Below are positions 34,986 through 46,572 of a DNA stretch of 64,000 bases, piece by piece. The stretch's first letter is position 1. Each line of letters starts with the position of its first letter. The stretch is from Aspidapion aeneum. Its lineage: Eukaryota; Arthropoda; Insecta; Coleoptera; Brentidae. Location of the stretch: contig OY755038.1 in NCBI GenBank assembly GCA_963576565.1, positions 60,922,366-60,986,365 of the forward strand, written 5' to 3'. The notes below the pieces were generated by a model, which was not told the DNA's origin, made no database searches, and saw only the letters and a list, made by a program, of their open reading frames with translations. The position numbers and the translations under genes were made by a program.

Positions 34986-35096
34986 TGAGTTTCCAAACAA
35001 CTCACGATCAGCGATTTCATTATAATCTAGAATAAACACTTCTGTTCTGTTATTGAACAAATATTTTAATTTAATAGAGTAGATAGCTTAGACTAA
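34986..35096. other. Spacer
   Basis: A+T-rich, with no feature seen. Confidence 0.5.
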
Positions 35097-35578
35097 AAAG
35101 TAGAAAATAAATTGGTAAAAATTTTTTTTAAGTCACAAGCTTTTATAAAATGGCACTAAAAATTTAAAAATAATTTTCTAAAATTTTTATATTATCATAA
35201 TAATAAAAGCGATGGCCGACTGATGGAAATTTTGACGATGTTAGCACGATAAGATATCCGTATCAATTAAATATCACTATTTGCAAGAATTAATCTAGCA
35301 GAAAAATGCAGAGGTACCAAACCCACCCAACCCGACCCAAGATACCCCAGCATTTCTCTGACATAGGTATGGTAGGTAAACATATCTTTCATGACCTGCT
35401 ATGTTGAATATTCTTTAAGTGTTTAGATCACAAATTTAGATTAACTTATGCTTTGATTTGTGGTCATCGCTTTTATTATTATGAGAATATTAAAATTTTA
35501 GAAAATTATTTTTTAATTTTTAGTGCCATTTTATAAAAGCTTGTGACTTAAAAAAAATTTTTTTACCAATTTATTTAT
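35097..35578. mobile_element. Foldback MITE with about 115-bp arms
   Basis: The left arm (35100-35215) has AAGTCACAAGCTTTTATAAA, ATGGCACTAAAAATT and AATAATAAAAGCGATGGCC. The right arm (35463-35578) is the complement in reverse order. Roughly 250 bp of unique spacer and no coding capacity. Confidence 0.78.
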
Positions 35579-36211
35579 TTGGAGGGTACTAAACTTTACG
35601 TTACCAATATCGTAAGATGAGCTTTACAAAAGAGATCTGAAGGGTCCCTTTAGGACGAAACAGTTAACTGTCAACACTTAACAGGTGTCCACACGGTAAA
35701 AAAAAATTGTCTTATATTAAAGCAAATTACTTTGAAATAAAATTATGTGTGCTTTCCTATTCACCAAGAGAATTTTTTTTGATATAGCATGAAACAGAAA
35801 TTGTTTTATTATAAATCAGAACTGAATTAATCTAAGGCACCATTTTCTCTGGAAGCAAAATTTTACTTATATGAAGACAATTTGCTTTGTTACATAATGG
35901 AGTTTACTTAAACAAAACAAATAAAGAAGAAAAATGAAGTCTCATTTCAAGATTAAACGTTGCGTTGAACTACAAAGAAATATTTTAATCCAAAACAAAT
36001 TGTTTTAAGGTAAAACAGTATATTTAAGAAAATAACGTGTTTTCATTGTAGACAAAAATATTTTTAGTTGTACAGCTTTCGAGCTGCCCACGGAGAAATA
36101 CAAGAGAAACAAAATATTTCATGCCCGCTTAGTAATGGGACGTTAGTTCTTAGGGTATTCACTCAACCAAGCCATTCAACTAATTTTATAATTCTTCACC
36201 CCAGTGTTAAA
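35579..36211. other. Dispersed non-coding repeat fragment
   Basis: CTTTAGGACGAAACAGTTAA and CAACACTTAACAGGTGTCCA (35650-35695), then GAGCTGCCCACGGAGAAATA (36080), correspond to 10920-11030. Between them is an A+T-rich stretch found only here. Confidence 0.45.
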
Positions 36212-36300
36212 GCGGAATGGGACAACTGGGCGCCGCCAACTGGGCGCCGCCAACTCGGCGCCGCCTAATGGGCGCCGGGCCAACTCGACGCCGGACTAAA
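36212..36300. repeat. GGCGCC minisatellite, copy 2
   Basis: About six units of AACTGGGCGCCGCC with variants, introduced by GCGGAATGGGACA and followed by GGACTAAAATTTTTTTT, as in copies 1 and 3. Confidence 0.82.
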
Positions 36301-36999
36301 ATTTTTTTTGTGTATTCGGTATAATATTACTAGGCTAAATCAGCGGTCTTAAAACAAAATTATTTAAGAATATTTACTGGAGATTTAAACTTATTGTAGA
36401 GCTTTGAAATTTGACACACTAATAAGCATCGATAGGCTAAATCGAAATGGATTCTTGCATTTTTTCGATTTGAGCCCCCCACTCTCCGCTATAGGCATAA
36501 ATATGTCGAAACAGAAAATTTGACATGGCGTAATTAGTTAGTTAATTAACAATTTTAACGTTAATGACATGATTATTTTTTTTGCAAGCCCATACAATAG
36601 CGCATCTGTCACCGTCACGATAATTAAAATAAATTATCGGCGTCTTAAAATATGACACTTCAAATTAGCACCACTTTTTGGCAAATTTTGATGGTTTTTT
36701 GGCAAAAACTCAAAAAGTACCAAACTAATCGAAAAATTTGATATTCATAGACCTTGGTAAGCCCTATCGATAAAGTTATTATAAATTTTTCATTTTGACG
36801 TCTCTGTTTCGAGATATAGGCAAATAATTGAAATTTAAAAAAATGCTGTTTTTGAAAAACACAGGGACCTATTGGGCGTCAATGGGTGACATCTAAAGCC
36901 ACAAATTATATTTTTTTTTGCTGTAGAAATAGATTCAGTCAAGGGCTGTCAGGGCACTGGAAGTCGAGCAAAAAAATTGTTTCTGAGATATAACCCTTA
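36301..36999. other. Non-coding, nothing recognised
   Basis: A+T-rich sequence without a coding frame or a repeat I can match elsewhere in the window. Confidence 0.45.
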
Positions 37000-38416
37000 A
37001 AAGTTTTACATAAAAACGCTGATATCTCCGAAACGACTGAACCGATTCCGATTTGGTTTTTTGTTTTCTCAATAAGACCAACTTTGCCATAGCATAGGGA
37101 TCATAATCCCTATAGAAAAGATTTTTGTTTTTCCCAACTTTGAAAAAAGTGGAGGGTTCGGTTTGGTTCGGAGGTACCCTAAAAACTTGATTTTAAAAAA
37201 TGGTTAGTCCAGTTTTTCGATGCTGGGTATCTTCTTTGTTAAACGTGTATCTTGGTTTTTCTGTAAACCAACTGCGACGGACTACTTGGTCGCACCGTTT
37301 ATGGTGTCTGTCATGTCAAAAATATAATTTATTACAAAAAAGTTTCACGGGCAAGACCTCAGAGGTAAAGGTAGCTCGGGGACGCGGTTCTGCCTCATTA
37401 GGCTTCATTCAGCCCGAGCATAACCATAAAATGGAAGGAGATGAAATGATGATGTGGATATCTGAAAAGGAATATGAAATATGGTGTTTACTGAGGAGAA
37501 CCGTGAAACTTTTTTGTAAAAACTTTTTACCTCGTGAACTTCCTTCAAATATAATTTATTGTTTGAGAACCACCGACTTACCTGCTTAAGAGATTTTATT
37601 GCTTAGCGAACTTTATACAGCTTACCGACTTTATTTGTTCTAATTTGCCTTATTCCGAAAGTTAAGAGTTTAAAAGATACAGGGTGTTAAAGTTATTTTT
37701 TAAATTTCACATAAAAAGTTTTACATAAAAACGCTGATATCTCCGAAACGACTGAACCGATTCCGATTTGGTTTTTTGTTTTCTCAATAAGACCAACTTT
37801 GCCATAGCATAGGGATCATAATCCCTATAGAAAAGATTTTTGTTTTTCCCAACTTTGAAAAAAGTGGAGGGTTCGGTTTGGTTCGGAGGTACCCTAAAAA
37901 CTTGATTTTAAAAAATGGTTAGTCCAGTTTTTCGATGCTGGGTATCTTCTTTGTTAAACGTGTATCTTGGTTTTTCTGTAAACCAACTGCGACGGACTAC
38001 TTGGTCGCACCGTTTATGGTGTCTGTCATGTCAAAAATATAATTTATTACAAAAAAGTTTCACGGGCAAGACCTCAGAGGTAAAGGTAGCTCGGGGACGC
38101 GGTTCTGCCTCATTAGGCTTCATTCAGCCCGAGCATAACCATAAAATGGAAGGAGATGAAATGATGATGTGGATATCTGAAAAGGAATATGAAATATGGT
38201 GTTTACTGAGGAGAACCGTGAAACTTTTTTGTAAAAACTTTTTACCTCGTGAACTTCCTTCAAATATAATTTATTGTTTGAGAACCACCGACTTACCTGC
38301 TTAAGAGATTTTATTGCTTAGCGAACTTTATACAGCTTACCGACTTTATTTGTTCTAATTTGCCTTATTCCGAAAGTTAAGAGTTTAAAAGATACAGGGT
38401 GTTAAAGTTATTTTTT
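37000..38416. repeat. Apparently perfect 715-bp tandem duplication
   Basis: 37000-37714 and 37715-38416 appear identical by eye (period 715; both copies give the same 129-codon frame at 37200-37589 and 37915-38304). Each starts AAAAGTTTTACATAAAAACG and ends in GATACAGGGTGTTAAAG. The frame has no known domain and its conservation simply reflects a recent duplication. Collapse or expansion in assembly is possible. Confidence 0.9.
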
Positions 38417-38712
38417 TAAGTTTAACATATATTTTTTGTGGGATAATTTATTACAAATCTGATACCATATTTGAAATCTTTGATGTCTTTCATTAAGAAA
38501 AGGTACACTTGTTTAAACTCTTAACCGCAAGTGGCGCCCTAACAAAATCTATCAAATATAATGCCATATAATGTATTTCTCGACCCAAAAACCCCCGTAT
38601 ACCCACTTTTGTTTCAAAACACCCAAAAACCAATTTGCTAAGGATAAAATTTGGAATTTAAAAAGTTAACTTTAAAACCCTGTATCTTTTAAATTATCAA
38701 CTTTCGGACTAA
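38369..38712. mobile_element. Small TIR element with ATACAGGGTGTTAAAG ends
   Basis: CCGAAAGTTAAGAG...AAAGATACAGGGTGTTAAAG at 38370-38405 is inverted at 38665-38712 (TTTAAAACCCTGTATCTTTT, then CAACTTTCGG). About 340 bp, no coding capacity. The same left terminus ends the first 715-bp unit at about 37655-37694. Confidence 0.65.
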
Positions 38713-39640
38713 GGCAAATATGACCAAATAGTAATATTTTAAGCTACTGAATTGATCCTGCAATTTTAGACTATTACCTAGAACTCACTGTATATAGTCG
38801 TATAAAATAAAATAAATAGATATAAAATATCCTAAAATTCTAATTTATCTACGCAAAAACTAAAATATCCCCCCAAATTAACTCAAGGAAATCTTTTGAC
38901 ACGTATCGGTGTCAGCAATAGCAAACACCAGTAGGCCTAATCCTAATTATTAATATCTTTGCTCAAAACATCGCTCGGAAAATAACGTCTTTCTCACTCA
39001 CCTAACTTTGGTTACTAAAAAAAACTAAACTAAAAACTTTCGAATGTAAGAGGATCCTTTGGATATAAATCGGGATAAAAAATATTGGCAAAACGAAAAC
39101 CCACTCAAAAAGGGATTCGTTCTGATTGGCTAGTGAAAATCCTGCAAAATAATTTTCTGGATGGGCAATATTTCGAATTGCATAGCATAGGCTGGAGTGC
39201 AGGTTCGCATAATGAGGCAAAATTGTAATATCATTATAAACTATTAACAGGATTTAAGCTATTTTGAGTGATAAAGTGGCTTATAATGAAAAAAATAACT
39301 CGTACGCAGGTGCTTTGTGGGGGTTAATTTGAGAGTAAAAAGAATTGCAATTTTCCGGCGAAATTTAAGTTGAGAGTAAAAAGTACAAGCGTGGATCTGG
39401 GCCAAAATCTAGGGGGCTTGAGTAGACAGAAAAAGAATTTGTGTATTTATTTCTTTCCTAGGAGTGAGGCGGTATTTATAATATCAGGAGCATATCTACG
39501 GGGGGGGGGAACCCCAAGGTATATTTGACCCACATAATACATCTTTTGGTTAGCCTCTAGGACGATTCGCCGCCAATCCATTTTCCGCCGTCCCGACCGT
39601 TCCCCCGAGACAACTCGCCAGCACCGCGATATGTTTAAAA
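38690..39640. repeat. Segmental duplication, copy alpha
   Basis: It aligns with copy beta (39706-40165 plus 46573-47110): shared landmarks are CTATTACCTAGAACTCA, TAATATCTTTGCTCAAAACA, GAGGATCC, AAACCCACTCAAAAAGGGAT, AGTGCAGG, GGGGGCTTGAGTAGA and TTTCCTAGGAGT. It contains the empty TA site (39169-39170) of the 6.4-kb composite and a truncated copy of the hAT-like element from about 39485. Confidence 0.85.
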
Positions 39641-39705
39641 TCTTGCGCCAGGGCTTTATCAACCACTTTTAGATGTGCTACAGATTTTATATGTGTATCT
39701 TCTAT

Positions 39706-40165
39706 ACTATCAACTTTCAAATAGAACAAATAGTAATATTTTATGCTTCTGAATTCGTCCTGCAATTTTTAACTATTACCTAGAACTCATTGTGGATAGT
39801 CGTATAAAATAAAATATATAGATATTAAATAAGCTAAAATTCTAATTTATCCACACAAAAACTAAAATATCCCTCCAAATTAACTCAAGAAGAGCTTTTA
39901 ACACGTGTCGGTGTCAGCAATAGCAAACACCAGTAGGCCTAATCCTAATCATTAATATCTTTGCTCAAAACATCGCTCGGAAAATAACGTCTTTCTCACT
40001 CACCTAACTTTGGTTACGTAAACTAAAAGCTTTCGGATGTAAGAGGATCCGTTGGATATAAATCGGGATAAAAAATATTGGCGAAACGAAAACCCACTCA
40101 AAAAGGGATTTGTTCTGATTGATGCAAGTGAAAACTCTGCAAAATAATTTTCTGTGTGGGCAATA
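39706..40165. repeat. Segmental duplication, copy beta, left part
   Basis: Homologous to 38690-39170. It ends at the TA (40164-40165) where the composite element inserted; the homology resumes at 46573. Confidence 0.85.
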
Positions 40166-40279
40166 AGGGAGGTGAGCCAAATCAAATAAAGCCCGGGAGC
40201 TCAATAAGGCCCAGATGTATTATCGGCAACACTCTACCGGTTAAGAAGATGACCACTACTATAAATATGTTGGTTTACA

Positions 40280-40640
40280 ACGTTTTTCTACGTTGCCCGA
40301 CGCCTATTCTCCACCTCCTTCAATCCAGACAAGCATCTTCCCTCAGGTTTTCTTGACTGATTGATCTTTGGATTGACTGTTGCCATTCCATCCAGTTTAG
40401 GACGCCCTCTTTTTCTACGCCCTATTGGTTGCCATTCTATGACTTGCTTTGGTAATCTTTCGTCGTTCATCCGTTGTACATGGCCGTACCATATCAGTTG
40501 TCTTTTAGTGATGTCACCTGTTATGCTTCCCTCGATTCCTATTTTTTCTTTTATGATCTCATTTCTTATATCGTGGGCTGAATGCAATAGTTGGGTAACT
40601 CGATTTTTGTAGTTTGGAGAAAATCGATAAAATGTAATTG
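40280..40640 (-). pseudogene. RTE-like reverse transcriptase C-terminus
   Basis: Minus strand: IRNEIIKEKIGIEGSITGDI, WYGHVQRMNDERLPKQVIEW, PIGRRKRGRPK. It is the same 3' segment as at 59.3-59.6 and 60.4-60.6 kb, with a frame change after GRPKLD. No catalytic part is present. Confidence 0.85.
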
Positions 40641-40904
40641 GTACTATAAAAGGAGTCGCCTGGAAAAGGGTTGCTTGCACAATATGAGATAATTTTTACT
40701 TTTAGGGTTTTACTTTTGTTCAAAGAACTCATCTAATGTAAAAAAAAAATTTTAAGTGAAAATATAATGTGTGTTTTAGAAAAAGTAAAAGTTGTCCAGT
40801 TTTTGCACTAATAATTTTTGGTGCAAGTATTGGGTATCTTAAGTTATCTACTTTTGACATTCAAATAACGGCTTAAATTTTCTGTAGAAACACAAATCAT
40901 AACA
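40641..40904. other. Spacer inside the composite element
   Basis: A+T-rich sequence with no recognisable feature. Confidence 0.45.
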
Positions 40905-41265
40905 ATAACATTTCATGTAAAAAAAGCCAAGTACGCTAAATTGGCATTCCGTAAAAAGAATTGAGATAAAAGTAAAGCCAAGTTCTCCAATACAAATTTC
41001 AAAATAAAAGGTTCTTACTAGTTTGGAAATGTTTTTTCAAACTTTGCTATTACAGCCAAACTTCTTTATGTTCAAATTAGCACTGTGCCTAAGAGTCATT
41101 TACAGCCTAATAGCCAAGTTTAGAAAAATATTTCCAAACTAGTAAAAACCTTTCATTTTGAAATTTGTATTGAAGAACTTGGCTTTACTTTTATCTCAAT
41201 TCTTTTTACGGAATGCCATTTTAGCGTACTTGGCTTTTTTATATGAAATGGTTTTGTTATGATTT
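40905..41265. mobile_element. Foldback element, copy 2 (AAGCCAAGTACGC arms)
   Basis: The left arm, about 40905-41030, has TTTCATGTAAAAAAAGCCAA, GGCATTCCGTAAAAAGAATT and AGTAAAGCCAAGTTCTCCAA. The right arm, 41150-41255, is the complement. A roughly 100-bp loop is absent from copy 1, so the two copies moved or decayed independently. Confidence 0.82.
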
Positions 41266-41384
41266 CACTTCTTTTTAAAAAGAATTGGATAATACTAAAT
41301 TTTTAAAGAAGTAAAATACGCGGAATATTGTTCAAAACTTTTGCAATGCCTTACTTAAATTTTTGAGGTTTTTAATTTTTTCAT

Positions 41385-42110
41385 CAGCCTTCCAAAGCTC
41401 AGCTCTCTAGCCTTTCTGAAAATGCACAATGTTACTTATACATAACTTTACATGTATAGGGGAGGGAAATAAATTAAAATTGTCGTGTTTTTAAATTTTG
41501 TCCTAGAGTTTTATCAAAGTTTCTATCAGTCTTCCAATGCTCAGCTCTCTAGCGTTTCTGGAAGTGGGTAATGTTACTTTTACATAACTTTACATTTATA
41601 GGGGAGGAAAGTAAATGAAAATATTGGACTTTTAACATTTTTTCCCATGGTTTTATCATAATTTCTTTCAGCATTCCAATGCTCAACTCTCTACCGTTTC
41701 TGAAAGTGGGCAATGTTAGTTTTATATAAATTTACATTTATAGGAGAGGGAAGTAAATTAAAATGTTAGGGTTTTTAAATTTTTTCATAAAGATTTATCA
41801 TATTGTCTTTCAGTCTTAAAAAGTTCAGCACTCTAGCGTTTCTGGAAGTGGGCAGTGTTACTTTTACATAACTTTACATTTATAGGGGAAGGAAGTAAAT
41901 TAGAATTTTGGGGTGTTTTAATTGTTTTCTATAACTTTATCATAGTTACTATCGGTCTTCCAAAGCTCAGCTTACTTAATTTTACATTTATAGGGGAGGG
42001 AAGTAAATTAGAATTTTGGAGTGTTTTAATTTTTCCTATAGTTTTATCATAGTTCCTATCAGTCTCAACTCTCTAGCATTTCTGGAAGTGGGCAATGCTA
42101 CTTTTACATA
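41385..42110. repeat. About 145-bp tandem repeat, five to six copies
   Basis: CTCTAGCGTTTCTGGAAGTG, ACATAACTTTACATTTATAG and GGGGAGGGAAGTAAATTA recur about every 143-148 bp (41405, 41547, 41690, 41835), then a shortened unit and a last start at 42070. The final unit passes directly into BEL/Pao coding sequence at about 42115, so the break point lies inside a unit. Confidence 0.88.
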
Positions 42111-42809
42111 ACTTTATCAGTGAAAAGTGTATTCAGCGTCTTAATCTTCCTAGGCGAAGTTACACCACTGAAATATTCGGATTAAATCAAATGTATTCTC
42201 TTACTTCCAAAGGGCTCGTTCAATGTCACATTAAGCCACAAGGACAGGTCACTCCTTTACTTAATTTCGAAGCAATTGTTGTTCCACAACTATGTTCCAA
42301 TATGCCTACATTCACTTTGAACGATAATCAGTGGAAACACTTGGAAAACCTTAAACTTTATTTCAAATCTAGACCTGTGGACCTAGTTATTGGTTGCGAG
42401 CTATTCGCACAGATATTCAAGGAGGGCAGGGTTCTTGGACAAATAGGGCAACCTTCAGCCCTTGAAACCATCTTTGGCTGGGTCATCATGGGAAAAGTTG
42501 ACGAAGTAGGTAATCTTACGGAACGAACCAGTTGTTTTTTAACGAGTCATTCACCTCCTTTAGAGGTCATTATCCATAGGTTTTATGAATTCGAACATTT
42601 GCCTAAAAAACAAATCTTATCAAAGGAGGAAAAACAAGCGGAATCAATATTTACTGCGAGTGTCATATGACAACCGAGCGGTAGATTCATGGTAGATCTT
42701 CCGTTTAAAGATAAAATAAACCCTGACCTAGGAAATACTTATCCGCAAGCTTATCGTAGATTTTTACTTCTAGAAAATAGATTACTCAAAAATCCTGATC
42801 TGTACACAT
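42111..42809 (+). pseudogene. BEL/Pao Pol: protease-region remnant
   Basis: The frame is open 42095-42670, but its first residues come from the tandem repeat; BEL sequence starts near 42115. The aspartic-protease-like (A17) part reads VDLVIGCELFAQIF and GQPSALETIFGWVIMG. A single TGA at 42668 interrupts it; the same frame then continues (PSGRFMVDLPFKD) to 42809. Gag, the 5' LTR and the catalytic start of the protease are missing. An indel or deletion near 42805 separates it from the next segment. Confidence 0.85.
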
Positions 42810-44754
42810 GAGTCTAGTTTTACCTAGTCAACCAAAAGTCGACGTATCATGTTTTTTGGCACATCATTGCGTACTAAAGCCGGAAAGCTTAAGTACAAAA
42901 TTAAGGGTAGTCTGGGATTGTTCGGCAGTCACCCCAAAGAATATTAGTCTCAATGACACGTTGTTATCTGGACCGAAACTTCAAAAGGATATTGCTTCTT
43001 TACTCCTTACGTTTCGTCTTAATTCTATTGCCAACATTGCTGATATCAAACAGATGTTCCGTCAAGTCCTTATCAATCCTTATCACCGTCCTTATCAAAG
43101 GATATTGTGGAGGTCTTCTCCACAGGACCCACTTTCAGTGTGGGAACTTTCTACTGTCACTTTTGGCATGACATGCAAGTCGGGAGGATTTGAACTTAAA
43201 AAATGGGCAAGCAATTGTTCTGAGTTATTGGCAACATTGCCAGAATCCGATCGTCAAATGCCTCTCTCTTTTGACAAGGATGAACCACACTTTATCAAAG
43301 TTTTAGGCCTTCAATGGCATCCAAAAAACGACATTTTTTCTTATCAATGCCGAATGAAGGACAAACCCCCAACTAAACGTTCTATTTTATCTATCATAGG
43401 AACAATCTTCGATCCCTTAGGTTTTCTTTGTCCCTTGTTGCTACAAGCAAAATTTATTTTGCAACAGTTGTGGATATCGAAAATAGGTTGGGACGAAGAA
43501 CCAGATTCTTCTATCATCGACTCTTGGAATAAACTTCGTTCTGAATTCCCGCTTCTTTCCAATTTTCAATTACCCCGACAAATCAAACTGTCAAAAACCA
43601 ATACCTGTCAAATCATCGGCTTCTGTGACGCTTCAATTCGAGGTTACGCAGGCGTCGTATATTTTCGTGTAGAAGAGGAAAACAATATATCTGTTTCTCT
43701 CATATCTGCAAAATCTAGGGTCGCGCCTATAAAGTCACAAACTTTGGCTAGGCTAGAACTCCTAGGCGCATTTCTTTTAAGCGAATTAATTGACTTCGTT
43801 TTATCTTGCTATGAAGGAAAATTAACTTTTACAAATATCGTTACTTTCTGCGATTCGCAAGTCGTATTGCACTGGCTTTCATCCCCTCCTAATCGCTGGC
43901 AAACCTTTATTGGAAATCGAGTCAGTAGAATCCAAGAAATCATTCCCTCAAACTCATAGCGCTACATTCCTTCTGCTTTAAATGCAGCCGATATTGCGTC
44001 ACGAGGGGCCACCCCTTCACAGCTCATGTCACATGACATGTGGTGGAACGCACCGTCGTTTTTGTGGTCTCCCGAAAACGAATGGCCCGATTTTCATAAA
44101 TCAAAAATGCCGATTGATTTCGGAGATATTAATCTGGAGGAAAAGCCAAAGGTCTGTTGCAATGCGATAATTGACGTTAACTTCTTAGACCAGCTTCTTA
44201 TCAAATATTCATTTATATCAAAAATTCAACGTATCATTTGTTATGTCCTTCGAATAGTTAACCTTTTTCAAAACCATTCCTATCAAAAACCCACTAATCT
44301 ACCGGACCAAAAAATTATTTTTGAAAATATTGTTTTTCCTACCACCGGTGAGATGCAAAATGCGTTATACCTTCTTATCAAACGCGTTCAAGGTTCTTGC
44401 TTTTCTGAGCTTTTTTCCGCGTTATCTAAGGATAAACCAATACCGAAACCTTTTCGAAAACTTTCACCTTTTCTTGATGAAAATAATATCATTAGAGTCG
44501 GTGGCAGATTACAAAAATCTGACCTTTTGTCTTATTCTGCAAAACACCCCATCTTACTTTCGAGTAACCATCGTTTAACTACTCTTCTAATCGAGTCCAC
44601 TAATAAACAATACCTTCATCCTGGGTTTAAAACATTACATAATCTGCTTTTACAGCAATTTTGGATATTATCTGCCAGACGGGCAATTCAAAGAACCATA
44701 TCCAAGTGCTGCAATGTTTTAGAATCAACCCTAAACCCTATAGACCGCCCATAA
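42808..44754 (+). pseudogene. BEL/Pao Pol: reverse transcriptase, RNase H, integrase zinc region
   Basis: One frame with a TAG at 43957. It starts in the reverse transcriptase (LRVVWDCSA, the first catalytic D in NIADIKQMFRQ) and jumps directly from TFGMT to GGFELKKWASN. The segment that should hold the YxDD box, an estimated 60 or more residues, is deleted without breaking the frame. RNase H follows with D (GFCDASIRGYAG), E (LARLELLGA) and D (FCDSQVVLHWL). After the stop come the typical W-rich linker (MWWNAPSFLW) and the integrase zinc region (HPGFKTLHNLL...CC). A frameshift lies near 44710. Confidence 0.9.
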
Positions 44755-45677
44755 TGAGTTCTCTTCCCGCTCATCGAATCAATCAACTTAAACCTTTTTC
44801 GAGTGTAGCTATCGACTTTTGTGGACCTTTCTTTGTGATTCCTCATCGTTACCGTGGTTGTAAAGCTTTCAAATCGTATGTCTGTGTGTTTGTCTGTACG
44901 GCCACACATTGCGTGCATTTGGAATTAACCATGGAACTGTCCACCGAAGGGTTTGTAGGTGCATTCCATCGATTAATTTCCAGACGTGGAAGCGTGACGC
45001 AATGCTGGTCAGATCAGGGCAGTAATTTTATAGGGTTTCGTAAGCAATTACTTGATTACGCAAGAAGTGCGTCCACCAGACTTTCTATTCGTTGGCATCT
45101 GGGACCTCCTCTCAGTCCACATTTCAATGGCCTAGCAGAAGCTGGCGTCAAAAGTTTTAAAACTCACTTTGTTCGAGTTGTCGGCGACCAGAAGTTGTCC
45201 ATCATGGAAATGTCCACCCTTACCTGTCGCATAGAAGCTGTACTTAATAGTCGCCCTTTATCTCCTGCATCTTCAGACCCACACGATCTTCAACCTCTTA
45301 CCCCTGGGCATTTTTTGACCCTTGAACCACCTAATTCAGAAATTCCGGAGTCAGATTTGTCCGAGGTTCCCCTAAATCGGCTCTCGAGATGGCAACTAAT
45401 CCAAAAACTACATAATGATTTTTGGAAAAGGTATTCTGTAGAGTATTTGCATACGCTACAACAGCGACACAAGTGGGCTGATTCGTCCCCAAATATCAAA
45501 TTAAATGATTTGGTTATCATAACGAGTGATCACATCCAATCACCTTTGAAATGGCCAGTCGGTCGGGTTCTCGAATTGCATCCCGGCGGAGACGGTCAAG
45601 TGCGTGTAGCGACGGTACGAACGGCTACCAATGTTTACAAGCGGCCAGTTGTAAAACTGTGCCTCTTGCCGAATTAA
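44700..45677 (+). pseudogene. BEL/Pao Pol: integrase core and DUF5641-like end
   Basis: The frame from about 44700 to the natural stop at 45675-45677. The integrase triad is visible: D in AIDFCGPF, D in CWSDQGSNF and E in LAEAGVKS. The C-terminal domain has LNDLVII, PLKWPVGRV, HPGGDGQVRVATVRT and KLCLLP, the conserved end of BEL/Pao polyproteins. This portion is intact in itself but cannot be made from the broken upstream frames. Confidence 0.92.
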
Positions 45678-46572
45678 AACTAATTTTAATTTTTCTACCT
45701 ATTACCGGGTATTACAATAGGTTTTTCTTTATTTTTATTTTTTTTGAATTTTTGTTTGTTTGTTTTGCCTTTTTCGGGTTTTCGTAATCTCTAAATAAAC
45801 TTACGCTACTTTTCTGTTTTTCATTCTTTTATATTTATCGGTCGATCATTTTTTCTTATATCTATATCTGTCCGGTTGATATTCTAAAATTGTGTGTTTT
45901 GGAGGGCAGTTATGTCTAAATTTCGCGGTTGTTTTTACTTTTTAAAACCACACAATTGGATGACGGACAGAGTACATTTTCGCGCATTTTGACATGCGCA
46001 TCAAGAATCAGGGAGATCCTTTTCTACCGCCTCGAGAAAATGGCGTGTTAATTTACTTTCTCCAACTATTACAAATTTCTACACTTAAAAGTGCTCGATT
46101 TTGGTGTACTGAAGCATAGAACTAGAAACTTCAGCCCTTCAGCTACGTGGTGCCATCATTAGATCCAGAAAGGGGCCCCTAGAACGTGGAGAAATTGGCT
46201 GCAAACTGGTGAGTGCTTTGTTTCTGATTTCCGTTGTGTGGTACTAGCAATTAACCTATGAACCTTAATTATTTCGTGATTTCATATCAATATATTTATG
46301 TTTGTTCGCGCTTCCATTTAATATAATATATACAGTCCACTGCAGTTATCGTTTTTCTATCTGCGGGCATACATTTGGGTCCCCAATCAAACGCACCCAC
46401 TCCCGTTGTCAGTGTCATACTTTTTTTTAAACGAGTGTTAAATTGAAACAAAACAAAATTTTCTGCAATAATTTGCGAAATATAGTAGAAAAAAGTATAA
46501 TTTAATTATATCCAAATTATGCACATTTTCTGCTTCTAAAAGTTAAGTGGGCCTTATTTGGCTCACCTCCCT
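45678..46572. other. BEL/Pao 3' side and right end of the composite
   Basis: TTTTGGAGGGCAGT at 45898 is polypurine-like, and TGTCTAAATTTCGCGG (45913) could begin a 3' LTR; with no second LTR in the window its end cannot be set. From about 46320 to 46572 the sequence is unique and ends in the composite's inverted repeat. Confidence 0.4.

Larger units (their letters stand above)
40166..46572. mobile_element. 6.4-kb TIR composite (pogo/mariner-type target)
   Basis: The ends are AGGGAGGTGAGCCAAAT and its exact complement (17 bp), flanked by TA duplications (40164-40165, 46573-46574). Copy alpha at 39160-39180 shows the same locus with a single TA and no insert, which proves the boundaries. Subterminal AATAAGGCCCA words occur at both sides. 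The original transposase was not found: the interior is now RTE debris, a foldback element, a tandem array and a BEL/Pao pol, which may have inserted later or been captured. Confidence 0.85.

Noticed and set aside
37200..38304. Two identical 129-codon frames
   Set aside because: Identity is explained by the recent 715-bp duplication; no recognisable domain or coding signature.
44688..45520. Minus-strand frames opposite the BEL/Pao integrase
   Set aside because: Shadows of the plus-strand coding sequence.
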